A program made the translations under genes and the position numbers. 64,000 nucleotides of DNA, taken from assembly GCF_021155765.1 (NCBI RefSeq), contig NC_060107.1, forward strand, positions 1,160,501 through 1,224,500, in the 5' to 3' direction. Below, piece by piece: positions 13,501 through 23,593 of this stretch. How positions within the stretch are numbered: position 1 is the stretch's first letter; the number at the start of each line of letters is the position of its first letter. The DNA is from Diprion similis. Its lineage: Eukaryota > Arthropoda > Insecta > Hymenoptera > Diprionidae. The notes beneath the pieces were generated by a model. It was given only the letters and a program-made list of their open reading frames with translations, had not been told where the DNA came from and ran no database searches.

Positions 13501-16500
13501 ACCGAAATATCTCGGGCCACGATCCGTAGGCATTGCAACGGCGGCCCTCGGCCTCATATTGGCTGATATCAAACCAATTTATGCACGGATCATCTGCATT
13601 TTACGAATCGTGAGCCTGATCCTATTGACGCCCATTTAGATATTCAAGTTTGGCAATTTGTTTTTTTTTTTTTCTGTCGTACTTTTTCACGTTTTTTCTC
13701 TCTTCCTCGCCAATTGCGACGAGGCTAATTGTGCGCCTGAATAAAATAAAAGAGTTGACGCACCTAACAACGTCAGGGAAGAAGAGGGGACCGGGGAGGA
13801 CGGGTCACAGGTTTGCAGCATAATAAAACGCGTGCAGGGATGGACCCCGAACTCGCCTCAGAGTCTCCAACTCCGTCAGGCAAGGCTCATTTGTTATTAA
13901 AGCCCAAGAGTGCGACGAGCGAGCGAGGACTTTGAACACGATTTCACACTTTGACTCGTCGCCCCCGGTAAATCTTCGTAATTATAAGTTAAACTTTGGC
14001 GGGGAAAATAAGAAGAACAAGACTGAAGAAGAAGAAGAAGAAGAAGAAGAAGAAGGATACTCGCCGACTGAACCTCCCTTACTCCCTTGCTCACAACCCC
14101 ACGAATTTTACTTTACTTTACTTTACTTACGCTACGAAGTATTTTCATCTCTAACGTAATACCGCACCTACTAACTGATTTTACTCAAAGCTGAAAATAA
14201 ATGTCCGTAACTTTGCTAGTTTTTTCTCTCCCACTGTTTTCGGGTTCCATTAATTTCGAGGCCGGTGATGGGATGGACTTGACTCGATTGGTTTCGAGGT
14301 TTTCCTTTCATGGGCATATCTATATAGCCGCAAACTTCCCGTGTGGAAAGTAGGTATGATTAAAACATAATATCGTAAAAAAGACGATAATTTTGTATCG
14401 GCAATTGGCCACTAAATATCACCAAATTTTTGTTCAACAATTTATATTTTATCACAGCGAGGAGCACAATTAGGGATATGAAAATGGAACGAGTAATTGA
14501 TTCGTATCTTCCTACCTCGTCGAGATGACAATCTTGAGGGAAAGGATTGAAGTGAGAATCGCTGTTGGTACTACGGCATAAATTAATCTACACCGATAGA
14601 AGTGGATCTAGGCATTTCGGGGTTATATATTGTCGACGTCCACGCAAGCTCGCAAGCACGCGAGCTTTTGGCCGAATCTTAAAAATGGAGGCAAGCCTAG
14701 TTCCAACGCGTATCGCTATTTTAGTTGAAAACTAAAAAATTTTACACCCAAGTAATCTTGAGAATGCTAAATAAGAATTTTCTTCCTGTGTGTTTCAGAG
14801 TCGAATACTGGAGGACGCGTCGATAATGTGCAATTCCTGGTCACCGCGACACAACGTGAGTATATTTATCGTAACATTCTCACAAATTTAGTTCTACGAC
14901 TCGAAAAAAAATTTCCTAGTTCTCTGAAGAGTTTTTTTTTAGAAGTGCCTATAATTTTTTTTTTTTTTTTTTTGCAAATAAATCGCGGCTTCAGCTTCGT
15001 AATAATTAATTCAGGTGAGTCAACTTCGTGCAGGTGTTATCCGAGTCTGAGCACCGATGAAGGCTGCAAGTAGAATTTTCTACCTAATTAGGTATTTGAG
15101 TGAAAAATTCCATTAGGTTCGTCAGATAGAGTATCGAAAAATAATTGACGCGGTTTTTCTTTTTTCAATTCATAATTGAATGTAACCACGTTGGGTGAGG
15201 AATCTCTGACCTTTTTCTGTTTTTCGCACTGCCGGGATTTTCTCTCGACTCAAGGTTTATAATTCGCAAAGGCTTTAAGCACGACGGGACGTGGGGGAAA
15301 ATTGACGACGGTGAGGAAGCTGCAGTATAGCGGGCTCCTGAATTTCGAGTCGATTAGCGGAAACGGGGGCTTTCTCTCCGATTGGTCGGGACGCGGTTCC
15401 AGTCCAGGGGCTGAGAGCTATAAAGGGGAAGAGAGAGCCAAGATGCTTTTAACGGCCGTCGAGCCACCCCGTCATATTCATGCTCGAGGAACCCACGTAA
15501 TCCCGTCCAACCCCGTGTGCCTTGCAGGTACAACCGCCATTTTCGCCGGGGACAAATTTGGAAGTAAATAAATATAAATAAACAAGGACGTGCAGACGAT
15601 TATAAACGAACCGTTGATCTTCCGTTCTCTCCAATTCTCCCTAATTATTATCCTCCGTAGTAACTTGTGTGTTTCTCGACGTTAGACGTCTATAAACGAC
15701 GCCAGCGACACGAGCCTGACATAAAAGTGCAGCTAACTCGTGGTTACGGTTATGGTCGGGAGGTAAATTGATTATTTAGATACGCGATACCCACAGCCAG
15801 GAGTATAAGGTACGGACCAAGTTGAGTGCCGTAAAAAGAGCCAAGTGTCACTTAGCCGCAGACCGCGGACTTAAGCATCGGATAGTTTTCTTCTCTTTCA
15901 TATACTCACGATCAGACGCGTCTTTCGCTCCTCGAGCGAAGCGAGCAGTGTTCGGTGTCCGAAAAAAGTAAAAACAGGGATTGTCAATTTGAATTCAATC
16001 GCAATGACCCACTTATTATAGCTACCAGACCAACAACGCAAATCTGATTTGTGCTGCTCGGCTCAGACTCGGATAGTCCAGATTATACAAAATTCACGAT
16101 CCAATGTAAATAATGAGTGACGTGTGCCCCAGATCATCGTGCCAGAGGTGCAAAATGATCAGACACTCCTCGATTCTTGATATACGAGTATTTCGTTGCG
16201 AACCGCTAACGTTTCTTTTTCAACACAATGTGCAATGTCGAAAGTACAAGCGATTATGCTTCGGTGGATGTAGGAATAAGTTCGTGACTTATGAATATTG
16301 GAAGTTTATCGTTATCCGTAACTTGATAACCGACCAATTACGAATTAATCACGATCGAAAACGTTCCAGCGGGATATAGCTGGAGGAATAATACAGCAGA
16401 GCTACAGGGATTATACAGGAACTCGCTTGGTGTTCACTTTGCTTAATAATCCACGAATCTTCTTGATAATTAACTCGAATTCGAAGAATCATAGACGAGC

Positions 16501-19500
16501 GATATAATTTAGAAACAGTCCACCTATACCTGTACTAATCCGCCAATCCAAGAGACTGTCTTAAAAATTTATCGACATATAACCACGAAGCAGACTCTCA
16601 GGATATTTCCTACAGACGGTATAATTCCGCGGTGAAATCGAGGAGATCGAGCTACGCGCGGTGTAGTGAAGGATGACGGTGATTTGGGTTTAGGTAATTG
16701 GCTAATTTCGGGGGGCAACAGCTGAGGAGAGTCTTTGAGAGCCGCGTTCGCTCTGTTTCGAAAAATGACTCTATTAGTCCCGGGTATGGAGGGTGTGCAG
16801 GATCGCCGCAGCAACAAGTTCGCTGAAGACCAGGGTGTTAACTACGGGGGCTAACGAGACCAATCTGTATCAGGAGTTGCGCCGGTTCACTCCTCGCCCT
16901 GCGTTATACGCGGACAAAGGCGTCTCGGGATCCTTTCCTCCCCCTCGCCTCACGATCAGCCCCCTTCGTCCCCCGCAGGAGCGAGGAAAACCTGCGGGAG
17001 GCACTCCGTCTTCGGGACAACCGCTCCCGTGGATTTATTACGCCGTTAAGTCTCACTTAAGTCTGGTATTTATCTCCATGACCGAACCCCGCGCCTCAAT
17101 TCCACCGCTTCGCTCTTACTCTTCCATGGTCACGTAAGTTCGGCTTACGTCTTACGTGCCAATTATTTATCATTTTTACCTCTGTAATTTCTTGACGTGC
17201 ATGGTTAACAACCGTGATGAACGAAACGCTGGTTCGAACTTTGCGTGCCAGCTGTCGAAGCTATTTGTGTTGGTGTATACGTGAAGGTACTCTGGAACTG
17301 TGGCAGAGAGTTTGGATCGACGAGGTTTACAGGCTGGTATACAGGAGTCGCTGTGTCTGTCCGCATTATCAGCGCCGCGTCATGAATTACGTGTCCATGA
17401 ATATTTGAAGAGCGTAAAATCAAACCATCACCGTGAATCCAGTCCTCCACATCGGGGTGAATTTCGCGTGCAGCCTGCACGGCTGCAAGTATGTCAACGG
17501 CTATACCTTTGCGTTCAATTGCTTTTTCCCCAGGTCGTTATCTCTTAGCCGTGTACCCGCCATGTTTGATCGCCTCATCAGATTCAAGATTCGAGGATCG
17601 TTACACCTGCATGCATGCCTCCCTATATCAATTGCCCGCAGATTGGACGACCGTTTGCAGACCGTTCCAGTTTACGACGTAAAGTGGTAGACTGTTGTAG
17701 GTACGGAAAGAAGCCCCGAGCTCATAAATAATCGAAGCAGGCCACGACCGGTGGCGGTTTTCACGTGAAACATTGATCGAAGAGCACCCTCGCGGCGGGC
17801 TTCTTCGGTTCGTCATAAATTTACCGGCACTCGTGGTTATACGATGAATTCGAATTACGTATACCTGCAATACCAATTTCGAAAGCTCGTCTTGTTGCAA
17901 CCATCGCATCGTCATATTGGACGTGATATTCTGCACGCGACTAACCTCCGATTTCCTTTTAATTGCAGGGTGACATCTTCGGTGGATTGAACGGAGGTCT
18001 TCAGGATGGGCTTCTCTCGCGAGCGGAAGCCCTCGCCGCTGACCTCGGAAAGCACAACGCGGGTACCCCGATGCCCTTGAAGCACGACCCCGTGGCGGTC
18101 TACCATCACGGTGCCCACATGCCAACCCCGCACCCTAACAACCGGCCACATCACCAGGTACAATCACATCTCTTTGTGAGTCCGAAACCTAAGTATATGT
18201 ATATATATATAATATCTACTTATTTTTATTACCTCGAGGCATTCGCCGTTCCCTCACCGGGTTTCCGGTGTCGAAACCTCGAATGTTACACACGTCAAAA
18301 TCACCGGGGAAATGACATGGGGTTAAAGTGAGGCACTTGAATAAAAGAGGAAGCGATAATGGGATAGCTTATTCATGGTTCACTCTCTGAGTTTGAGTGT
18401 TTTTTTTTTGTTTTTTTGTTTGTTTATTTCGTTTCTTTTTCTCTCGAACCATATACTACTCATTCATATCTGTTCTTTGCACATTCAATATTCACACATC
18501 TTTTTTTCCCATCGTAAATGGACGCCCGGAATTCTCGCGACTTCTATTGCATTTTGCGCGTTAGGTAGAATTCGTTCCGCTCGACGACTGATGCGGTGGA
18601 ATATCAAGAGTTGATTGTTTCGACGATGAGAAACCTCGGGTGGATAAACGCCGAGGTTTTTTACACTAACCATCAGTCCACTTGGACTGCTTTAATAGCT
18701 AGTCTGCGACGTTTGCTCTGTACTTTGAAAAGTCCATTTCTTCCAAGTTTCTTTCGATGATCGAATCGTTGATGAGCAAACGAACAAACTGCCTGAGGGC
18801 GAGAGAGAGAGAAAAAGAGATTGAGAAAGAGACAAAGAGAGACAGAAGCGATTCCAAACACAAACAAATAAGAGAACCACCCGGTGAACCCGACTAATTC
18901 TGTTTGCTCCTTGTCAATACATCGCGTCCCTTATACCCGCGTTGAAAACGTAGAAGCTCACGCTGTTCTCGAAAGTGCGTATACCAGACGTTGTTATACT
19001 TGTTATACCTACGTATAACGTATCGACCGTAAGCCGTTTCGGCACCACATTCTCGACTAATGCATAATCGCATCGTATTCGATTTACGAAGATTAATTCC
19101 GCGGTAAGATATCAGACAATTTGTGATTCGATCATTCAGGGTGAAGGAATTGGCTAAACGCGTAATATGTACACTGAATTGCCGGATTATTTTCCAAGTA
19201 AAAAAATGTCAAGTTCTGCGCAGGTATAATCATGGCGGTAAGACATCTGTGTTTGTGTGTGCGGTGTTTTTTTTTTAAGAACAACTCAAGATATGAAAGA
19301 GAAAAAATGATAAAAAAGACTCGAGAAGTACCTGCAATAACCATGGCGTGACTGAATCGGGAACAAACAAGCTTTTCAGCTCGTCGCGTGACAAGCAACG
19401 GGTACGATTTATGTGTTACAGGTATACCAAACCCCGTCGCCGTTGCGCTCTCTCCGAGTCCTCTTTTCGCTTTATTTTTCACGCGTTTTTTTAGTCTTTT

Positions 19501-22500
19501 TCATGGTATTTTCTTTATTTTTTTACACCTAATTGCCGTTTTAAACGAGCCCTGATCTCGACGAGTTTCTAGCCGCAGATGGCGATCAAACACCGCGGCA
19601 CCGTGGCGAAATTCGCACGTTTAACTCTACCTTGTACGTACCGCTTCGCATACGTTTCAACTCACAACGCATAGTGTACAGGGTGTCCCAGCTCCAAATT
19701 ACCAAACTGATAGGGGTTATAGAGGAGGTCGAAGTGGGTAAATTAACCCGAAAAACATGTGGTCTTCGAAGTCGCGTTCGCTTGATACGACCGATTAAAA
19801 AAGTCCCCCTTAGCGCCGGCATGTAGGCAACCGAGTACACAGCTCAACGAGGATAAACGATAAGACTATTTCCATCGCATGTCCTCGCTGTTGGATTTGG
19901 TGAAAATTCAATGTCAAAAGTGTTTTCATTTGAAATTCGTGAATTTGAAAGCGTTATGTTTCGTATTAAGAGTCAAGCGCGCATCAACAAGTTCGCTAAC
20001 CGCTGCCTGCTGTGTACTCGGTTGCCTAAACCCCGGCGCTTAGCGGTACTTTTTAACCGATCGTATCTCGCGAACGCGACTTTGGAGACCACGTGTTATT
20101 TGGGTTAATTTATTCAGTTTAACCTCCTCTGTAACCCCAGCTAACAGTTTGGTTACTTGGAGCTGGGACACCCTGTATGTATGTGCATTATATGCGGCAC
20201 GGTGGCGAATTCAATAAATTAGTTCGTCTCCTCTGCAGCTCCCGTGCCCACGAGCCCTTGTAACGAGTTTCGTATACCCGTGTCCACTGCATAAGGCACG
20301 CGTGTATCTAGGGGCTGGTGCAGAAGTGCGACGGGCAACCCTGCGACCCCAGCCGCAGCGGGGCGGCGCGTCACCGTGATGATGAAATATTGCGGGGGTT
20401 CCCGGAGTCCGGATGCAGAGCCCTTCCAGCAATTCGCCGTGAGTGCGAGTTACGTACAAGGTGGAGAAAATTTTGAAACGTCCCCGCTTCGTGGGGGACA
20501 AAAAAAAAAATAAACAGAAAACGAAAAATGCAAGCAAACACGACGGGCTTCGGAAGCTGCATGTCTCGTCTCGGAGACACTTCACCTGCGGCATGTCATG
20601 GTCAAACGGGAGTAAAAACTCTGAGCGGGGATTTTGAGAAGACAGCTTGCGGGGCGGATCGAGGAAAAAATATGAAGCAAGCTCATAAATAATTTGTAAG
20701 GGGTCGCGCAGCGAGTCAATGTACTACACAGCGGATAGGGCGGCGGGTGCCTGCCTGCCTGCCTTATTCCTTCCGCGGCGTCGCGACGCTCTACGTGCGT
20801 ATATACGTATACATATACATATATGTACATTAGATTATATGTATATTATATATGTATACAGATAGGTGAGCATATGCGCTCTTCGTCGCACGCGCACGGC
20901 GTAATTGCGCGTAGTGGTTGTAACGCAGCGAGGCCACGAAGCTCCCGCGTATCCTGAACACCATAAAAACGCGAACCATTACGCGGGAGGAAAACTGATC
21001 CCCGTTCTATATGCGCCCTACAGGGGAGAAGAGTTGGTGTGGTGTCACGATATGTTTACACCGTGTGTATCTCGCTACTGTGCAGTGTAATGATCAACAT
21101 CGCGGATCGAGGAGGAATCGCGGTGCACGTGACCAAAGTCCACGTGTCCCCCGCGCTAGCGAAAGAGTAAAATTTGCTAAGGCACTTGATTATATTCTGA
21201 TTTTTCATGCGTGAATGATTCGGGAGAGTATAGTATAGTTTGATGCTTCGTTACAATTTGTAAACAATATTTTAGTATTTATTCATTATGTGCATACACT
21301 GGTTGAGGTAAAAACAAAAGTAATACTTGTTTATTTTATTACAACTAACATCAGGTATATAAAATATTAATTCAGCTTAGGATTGCAATCTTGTATGCAT
21401 TATATACATATAGATATTTATAATTTCACAAGATAATATACAGCGCGATTGAATACAATGTAAAATGTAAAAGTACTTCACACATGAATTCGATAATCAG
21501 CAAGCAAACGCATGGTAATCTGGTAAACCATTAGAAACCACCTGGAAAAACAAATTAGAATGAAAAGCAGTAACAAAAATATGCTACCCAAGGCACCGTG
21601 TAGTATACACTTATTATATAAATGGGATGATTGTAGTGTTGCAGGGTGAACAAGCTGTACTCGGTCAAAGTGAACAATGGTAACTCTTAACTTTTGATTG
21701 AATAACAGTTGATGTTAGCCCTGGTAGAATAATACAAATTGATTAGAGCGGAGATAGATAGCCAGGGCGAGACCTCTCCCTTCCCTTCCCTTCCCTTCCA
21801 TTCCATGTCCGCCCTTTCCCTTCTGCACCCCGCCACTTTGTATCCCCCATCGCGTAGGCGCGTGGCGAAGACCATCGACTGCTGCACCGGCGGTCCTCCA
21901 CCTCTAGGTTGAATTCCCAAGCGCCGTTGCCTACGGCGAAAATGGGGAGATCGAAAATTGAATTATCAAAGGCGACGCGGACCTGCAGATCGACTGCACG
22001 AACGTGCAGCCCGCCGATTATCTCGCTGCAGGTTACGTGCGCCTGGTTCACCCTGTGCAGGCAATTCGTTATTTCCTTCCGGAAACTGGACCATCGCCTG
22101 CACGCCGGCAACCGCAGTAATAAAAGTAGATAATTCCAACCCCCGGCCGACCACGCGAGGCTTTATCACCGCCGTTCATGTCAATGCGAAGACGCTGCGG
22201 GCTGCAGTAGTAAAAGTGGCCCGAGTTCGCCGTCTGCTTTTACTCCTTCGCAGCCGAGCCGGCGGACGGCTGACCAACACTCGACCAAACCACTGCCGGC
22301 TTTCCCATCGCCGAACACATTCACACACTGTGGTAGTTTCCCTTCCGTATTCCCTTTGAGGTAGCTCTAGTTTTCTTTTTTCGCAGAATTCAACGCCGAT
22401 GTAACAGAAGGAACCGCGAAATTGATTAGGTGTACTGTAATCTCGATTACTTACTCGATTATGTTACTTTATTGCAGATTTCGCATTTAAACTTGAGTGA

Positions 22501-23593
22501 TATATGAAATGTTTGACAAAGTTGATATAGAATCGCTGTGTAAAGTATACTCACTCGATTTGTGGTAATCATAAAATAGGTATGTAACATGTGATTTTCC
22601 GATATTCGAAGCAATTTTATGGTTCAGGAAAGAATGTGAAATGCAATGAGTAAATTGAATTGATCGTTGTAACAAATCTAAGCTCCTGTAGAATCGGTTA
22701 ATCGTAAGCCAGGATCACGATATCAATGATAAATTAAATATGTCAAGTTAATTGCAGGTACACGCGACATCGAAGGATCATAATTATATCATATAATTCC
22801 AAATGTTGTTATAAAAATTGACTCGCGATTCGACGTGTTCCAGATGAGCCACCCGGGCATGGAGAGCCTGGACATGCTGGACCCGGCGAACTCGATGACG
22901 ACGCTGACCCCGATGTCGGACAGCTCGGGGGGCGGGTCGGGTCACCACGGGGGAATCCACGGGCCTTCGGTCTACGGTGGGATGAACGGTATGATGGGAC
23001 ACCACCACCACACAAACATAGGGGGCACGGTCCCCCACCCCCACCACCACCCGGCGATGGCGGCGGCAGCGGCGGCGGCGGCGGCGGCCGGTCTCCACCC
23101 GGACGCGGACACCGATCCGCGGGAGCTCGAGGCCTTCGCCGAGAGGTTCAAGCAGCGTCGTATAAAGCTTGGCGTGACGCAGGCCGACGTCGGCAAGGCG
23201 TTGGCGAACCTGAAGCTCCCGGGCGTCGGGGCGTTGTCCCAGTCGACGATATGCAGGTTCGAGTCGCTGACCCTCTCCCACAACAACATGATCGCCCTGA
23301 AGCCGATCCTCCAGGCGTGGCTCGAGGAGGCGGAGGCCCAGGCGAAGAACAAGCGGCGGGACCCGGACGCGCCGTCGGTGCTTCCGGCCGGCGAGAAGAA
23401 GCGGAAACGGACGAGCATCGCCGCCCCCGAGAAGCGATCCCTCGAGGCTTACTTTGCGGTGCAGCCACGCCCCTCGGGCGAGAAGATAGCCGCGATCGCG
23501 GAGAAGCTTGACCTCAAGAAGAACGTCGTTAGGGTCTGGTTCTGCAACCAGCGGCAGAAGCAGAAGCGCATGAAGTTCGCCGCCCAGCATTGA
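1340..23593 (+). CDS. acj6: Acj6, class IV POU-homeodomain transcription factor (spliced, 4 coding exons)
   Basis: Joining 1340-1501, 14799-14855, 17969-18157 and 22844-23593 gives a 385-residue protein; all three introns are phase 0 with GT/AG ends. The product is the insect orthologue of vertebrate Brn3 (POU4F), a nuclear DNA-binding factor that in Drosophila selects odorant receptor genes and wiring in sensory neurons. Visible parts: an N-terminal tyrosine- and proline-rich segment ending RRCMPNPT; the POU-IV box with LLSRAEALAA at about residues 85-94; histidine-rich and polyalanine linkers; the POU-specific domain at about 224-301 (LGVTQADVGKALANLKLPG); and the homeodomain at about 320-379 with recognition helix RVWFCNQRQ. 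The protein ends MKFAAQH. Drosophila Acj6 has about a dozen more residues between exons 1 and 2; I did not find them here, so a microexon or alternative splice form may be missing. Identity is very secure; completeness of the isoform is less so. Confidence 0.95.
1797..1823. repeat. CT microsatellite
   Basis: Thirteen CT dinucleotides 300 bases after acj6 exon 1; the complement is a GAGA-factor type tract. Confidence 0.9.
2949..2968 (+). repeat. Run of 20 G
   Basis: A homopolymer in acj6 intron 1. It could form a G-quadruplex or be an assembly artefact. Confidence 0.9.
10609..10624. promoter_or_regulatory. Paired CACGTG E-boxes in acj6 intron 1
   Basis: Two canonical E-boxes at 10609-10614 and 10619-10624, ten bases apart, one helical turn. 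Such pairs can bind bHLH factors; function here is unknown. Confidence 0.35.
12670..12962. promoter_or_regulatory. CCAAT and GC-box cluster in acj6 intron 1
   Basis: ATTGG at 12670-12674, GGGGCGG at 12684-12690, CCAAT at 12713-12717 and CCAAT at 12958-12962, each flanked as GATTGGC, CCAATCAG and CCAATCAG. The repeated CCAATCAG form fits NF-Y sites. It could be an alternative promoter about 2 kb before exon 2. Confidence 0.3.
14799..14855 (+). CDS. acj6: acj6 coding exon 2 (57 nt)
   Basis: Nineteen codons (residues 55-73) with the pattern SRILEDASIMCNSWSPRHN, matching the Drosophila segment that precedes GDIF. The acceptor is TTTCAG and the donor is GTGAGT, both phase 0. It is too short to stand out as an ORF; it was found by its similarity to Acj6. 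Confidence 0.9.
14856..17968 (+). other. acj6: acj6 intron 2 (3.1 kb)
   Basis: No coding exon seen. It contains a possible internal promoter, an inverted CCAAT box at 15381 and TATAAAGG at 15419-15426. The ORFs at 16793-17137 and 17214-17690 carry no recognisable domain and overlap on both strands, as chance ORFs do. Confidence 0.6.
15381..15426 (+). promoter_or_regulatory. Candidate internal promoter in acj6 intron 2
   Basis: An ATTGG (inverted CCAAT) at 15381-15385 is followed 34 bases later by TATAAAGG at 15419-15426, upstream of acj6 exon 3. A transcript from here would lack exons 1 and 2. Vertebrate Brn3 genes make short forms from internal promoters, so the placement is suggestive, but there is no transcript evidence and such motifs also occur by chance. 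Confidence 0.25.
17969..18157 (+). CDS. acj6: acj6 coding exon 3 (POU-IV box)
   Basis: Sixty-three codons (residues 74-136) starting GDIFGGLNGG and containing LLSRAEALAA, the POU-IV box shared by Brn3-type proteins and needed for transactivation in the family. The carboxyl part is rich in His and Pro. Acceptor TTGCAG, donor CAG|GTACAA, phase 0 at both ends. Confidence 0.93.
19679..20175. mobile_element. Foldback MITE with long inverted ends, TA target duplication
   Basis: The ends are exact inverted copies (CAGGGTGTCCCAGCTCC at the left, its complement at the right), and similarity between the arms continues for about 165 bp inwards (19679-19845 and 20010-20175), leaving a short centre. TA flanks both sides (19677-19678 and 20176-20177), as in Tc1/mariner-type insertions. 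There is no transposase ORF, so it is non-autonomous. It sits inside acj6 intron 3 and would fold into a long hairpin in the pre-mRNA. Confidence 0.88.
21126..21146. promoter_or_regulatory. Paired CACGTG E-boxes in acj6 intron 3
   Basis: E-boxes at 21126-21131 and 21141-21146, fifteen bases apart, a second such pair in the gene. Confidence 0.3.
22844..23593 (+). CDS. acj6: acj6 coding exon 4 (POU-specific domain and homeodomain)
   Basis: This exon holds 249 codons plus TGA (residues 137-385). It begins MSHPGMESLDMLDP, has His-rich and polyalanine linkers, then the whole POU-specific domain and the whole homeodomain with no intron between them. The acceptor is TTCCAG just before the ATG of MSHP; that ATG is internal, not the start. 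GC content is far above the surrounding DNA, and long antisense ORFs here are shadows of it. Confidence 0.96.
   Translation: MSHPGMESLDMLDPANSMTTLTPMSDSSGGGSGHHGGIHGPSVYGGMNGMMGHHHHTNIGGTVPHPHHHPAMAAAAAAAAAAGLHPDADTDPRELEAFAERFKQRRIKLGVTQADVGKALANLKLPGVGALSQSTICRFESLTLSHNNMIALKPILQAWLEEAEAQAKNKRRDPDAPSVLPAGEKKRKRTSIAAPEKRSLEAYFAVQPRPSGEKIAAIAEKLDLKKNVVRVWFCNQRQKQKRMKFAAQH

Larger units (their letters stand above)
1502..14798 (+). other. acj6: acj6 intron 1 (13.3 kb)
   Basis: No further coding exon was recognised. It holds a CT microsatellite at 1797-1823, a run of 20 G at 2949-2968, a fragment related to the window's MITE family at about 2440-2540 (minus strand), an AACTAAA-rich decayed element at about 4690-4930, CCTCT repeats near 4160-4190, a TTATTG repeat near 7897-7928, two E-boxes at 10609 and 10619, a CCAAT/GC-box cluster at 12670-12962, and a GAA repeat at 14025-14055. 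Several ORFs of 100-255 codons here lack protein character and are treated as chance. Large first introns in neuronal transcription factor genes commonly carry enhancers. Confidence 0.75.
18158..22843 (+). other. acj6: acj6 intron 3 (4.7 kb)
   Basis: It carries a 497-bp foldback MITE at 19679-20175, paired E-boxes at 21126 and 21141, and a TTCCC repeat near 21779-21800. ORFs such as 21958-22359 and its antisense partner look like chance. No additional acj6 exon was recognised. Confidence 0.65.

Noticed and set aside
20292..20302. TAAGGCACGCG, the seed region of miR-124
   Set aside because: The match stops after 11 bases and no precursor hairpin is visible around it.
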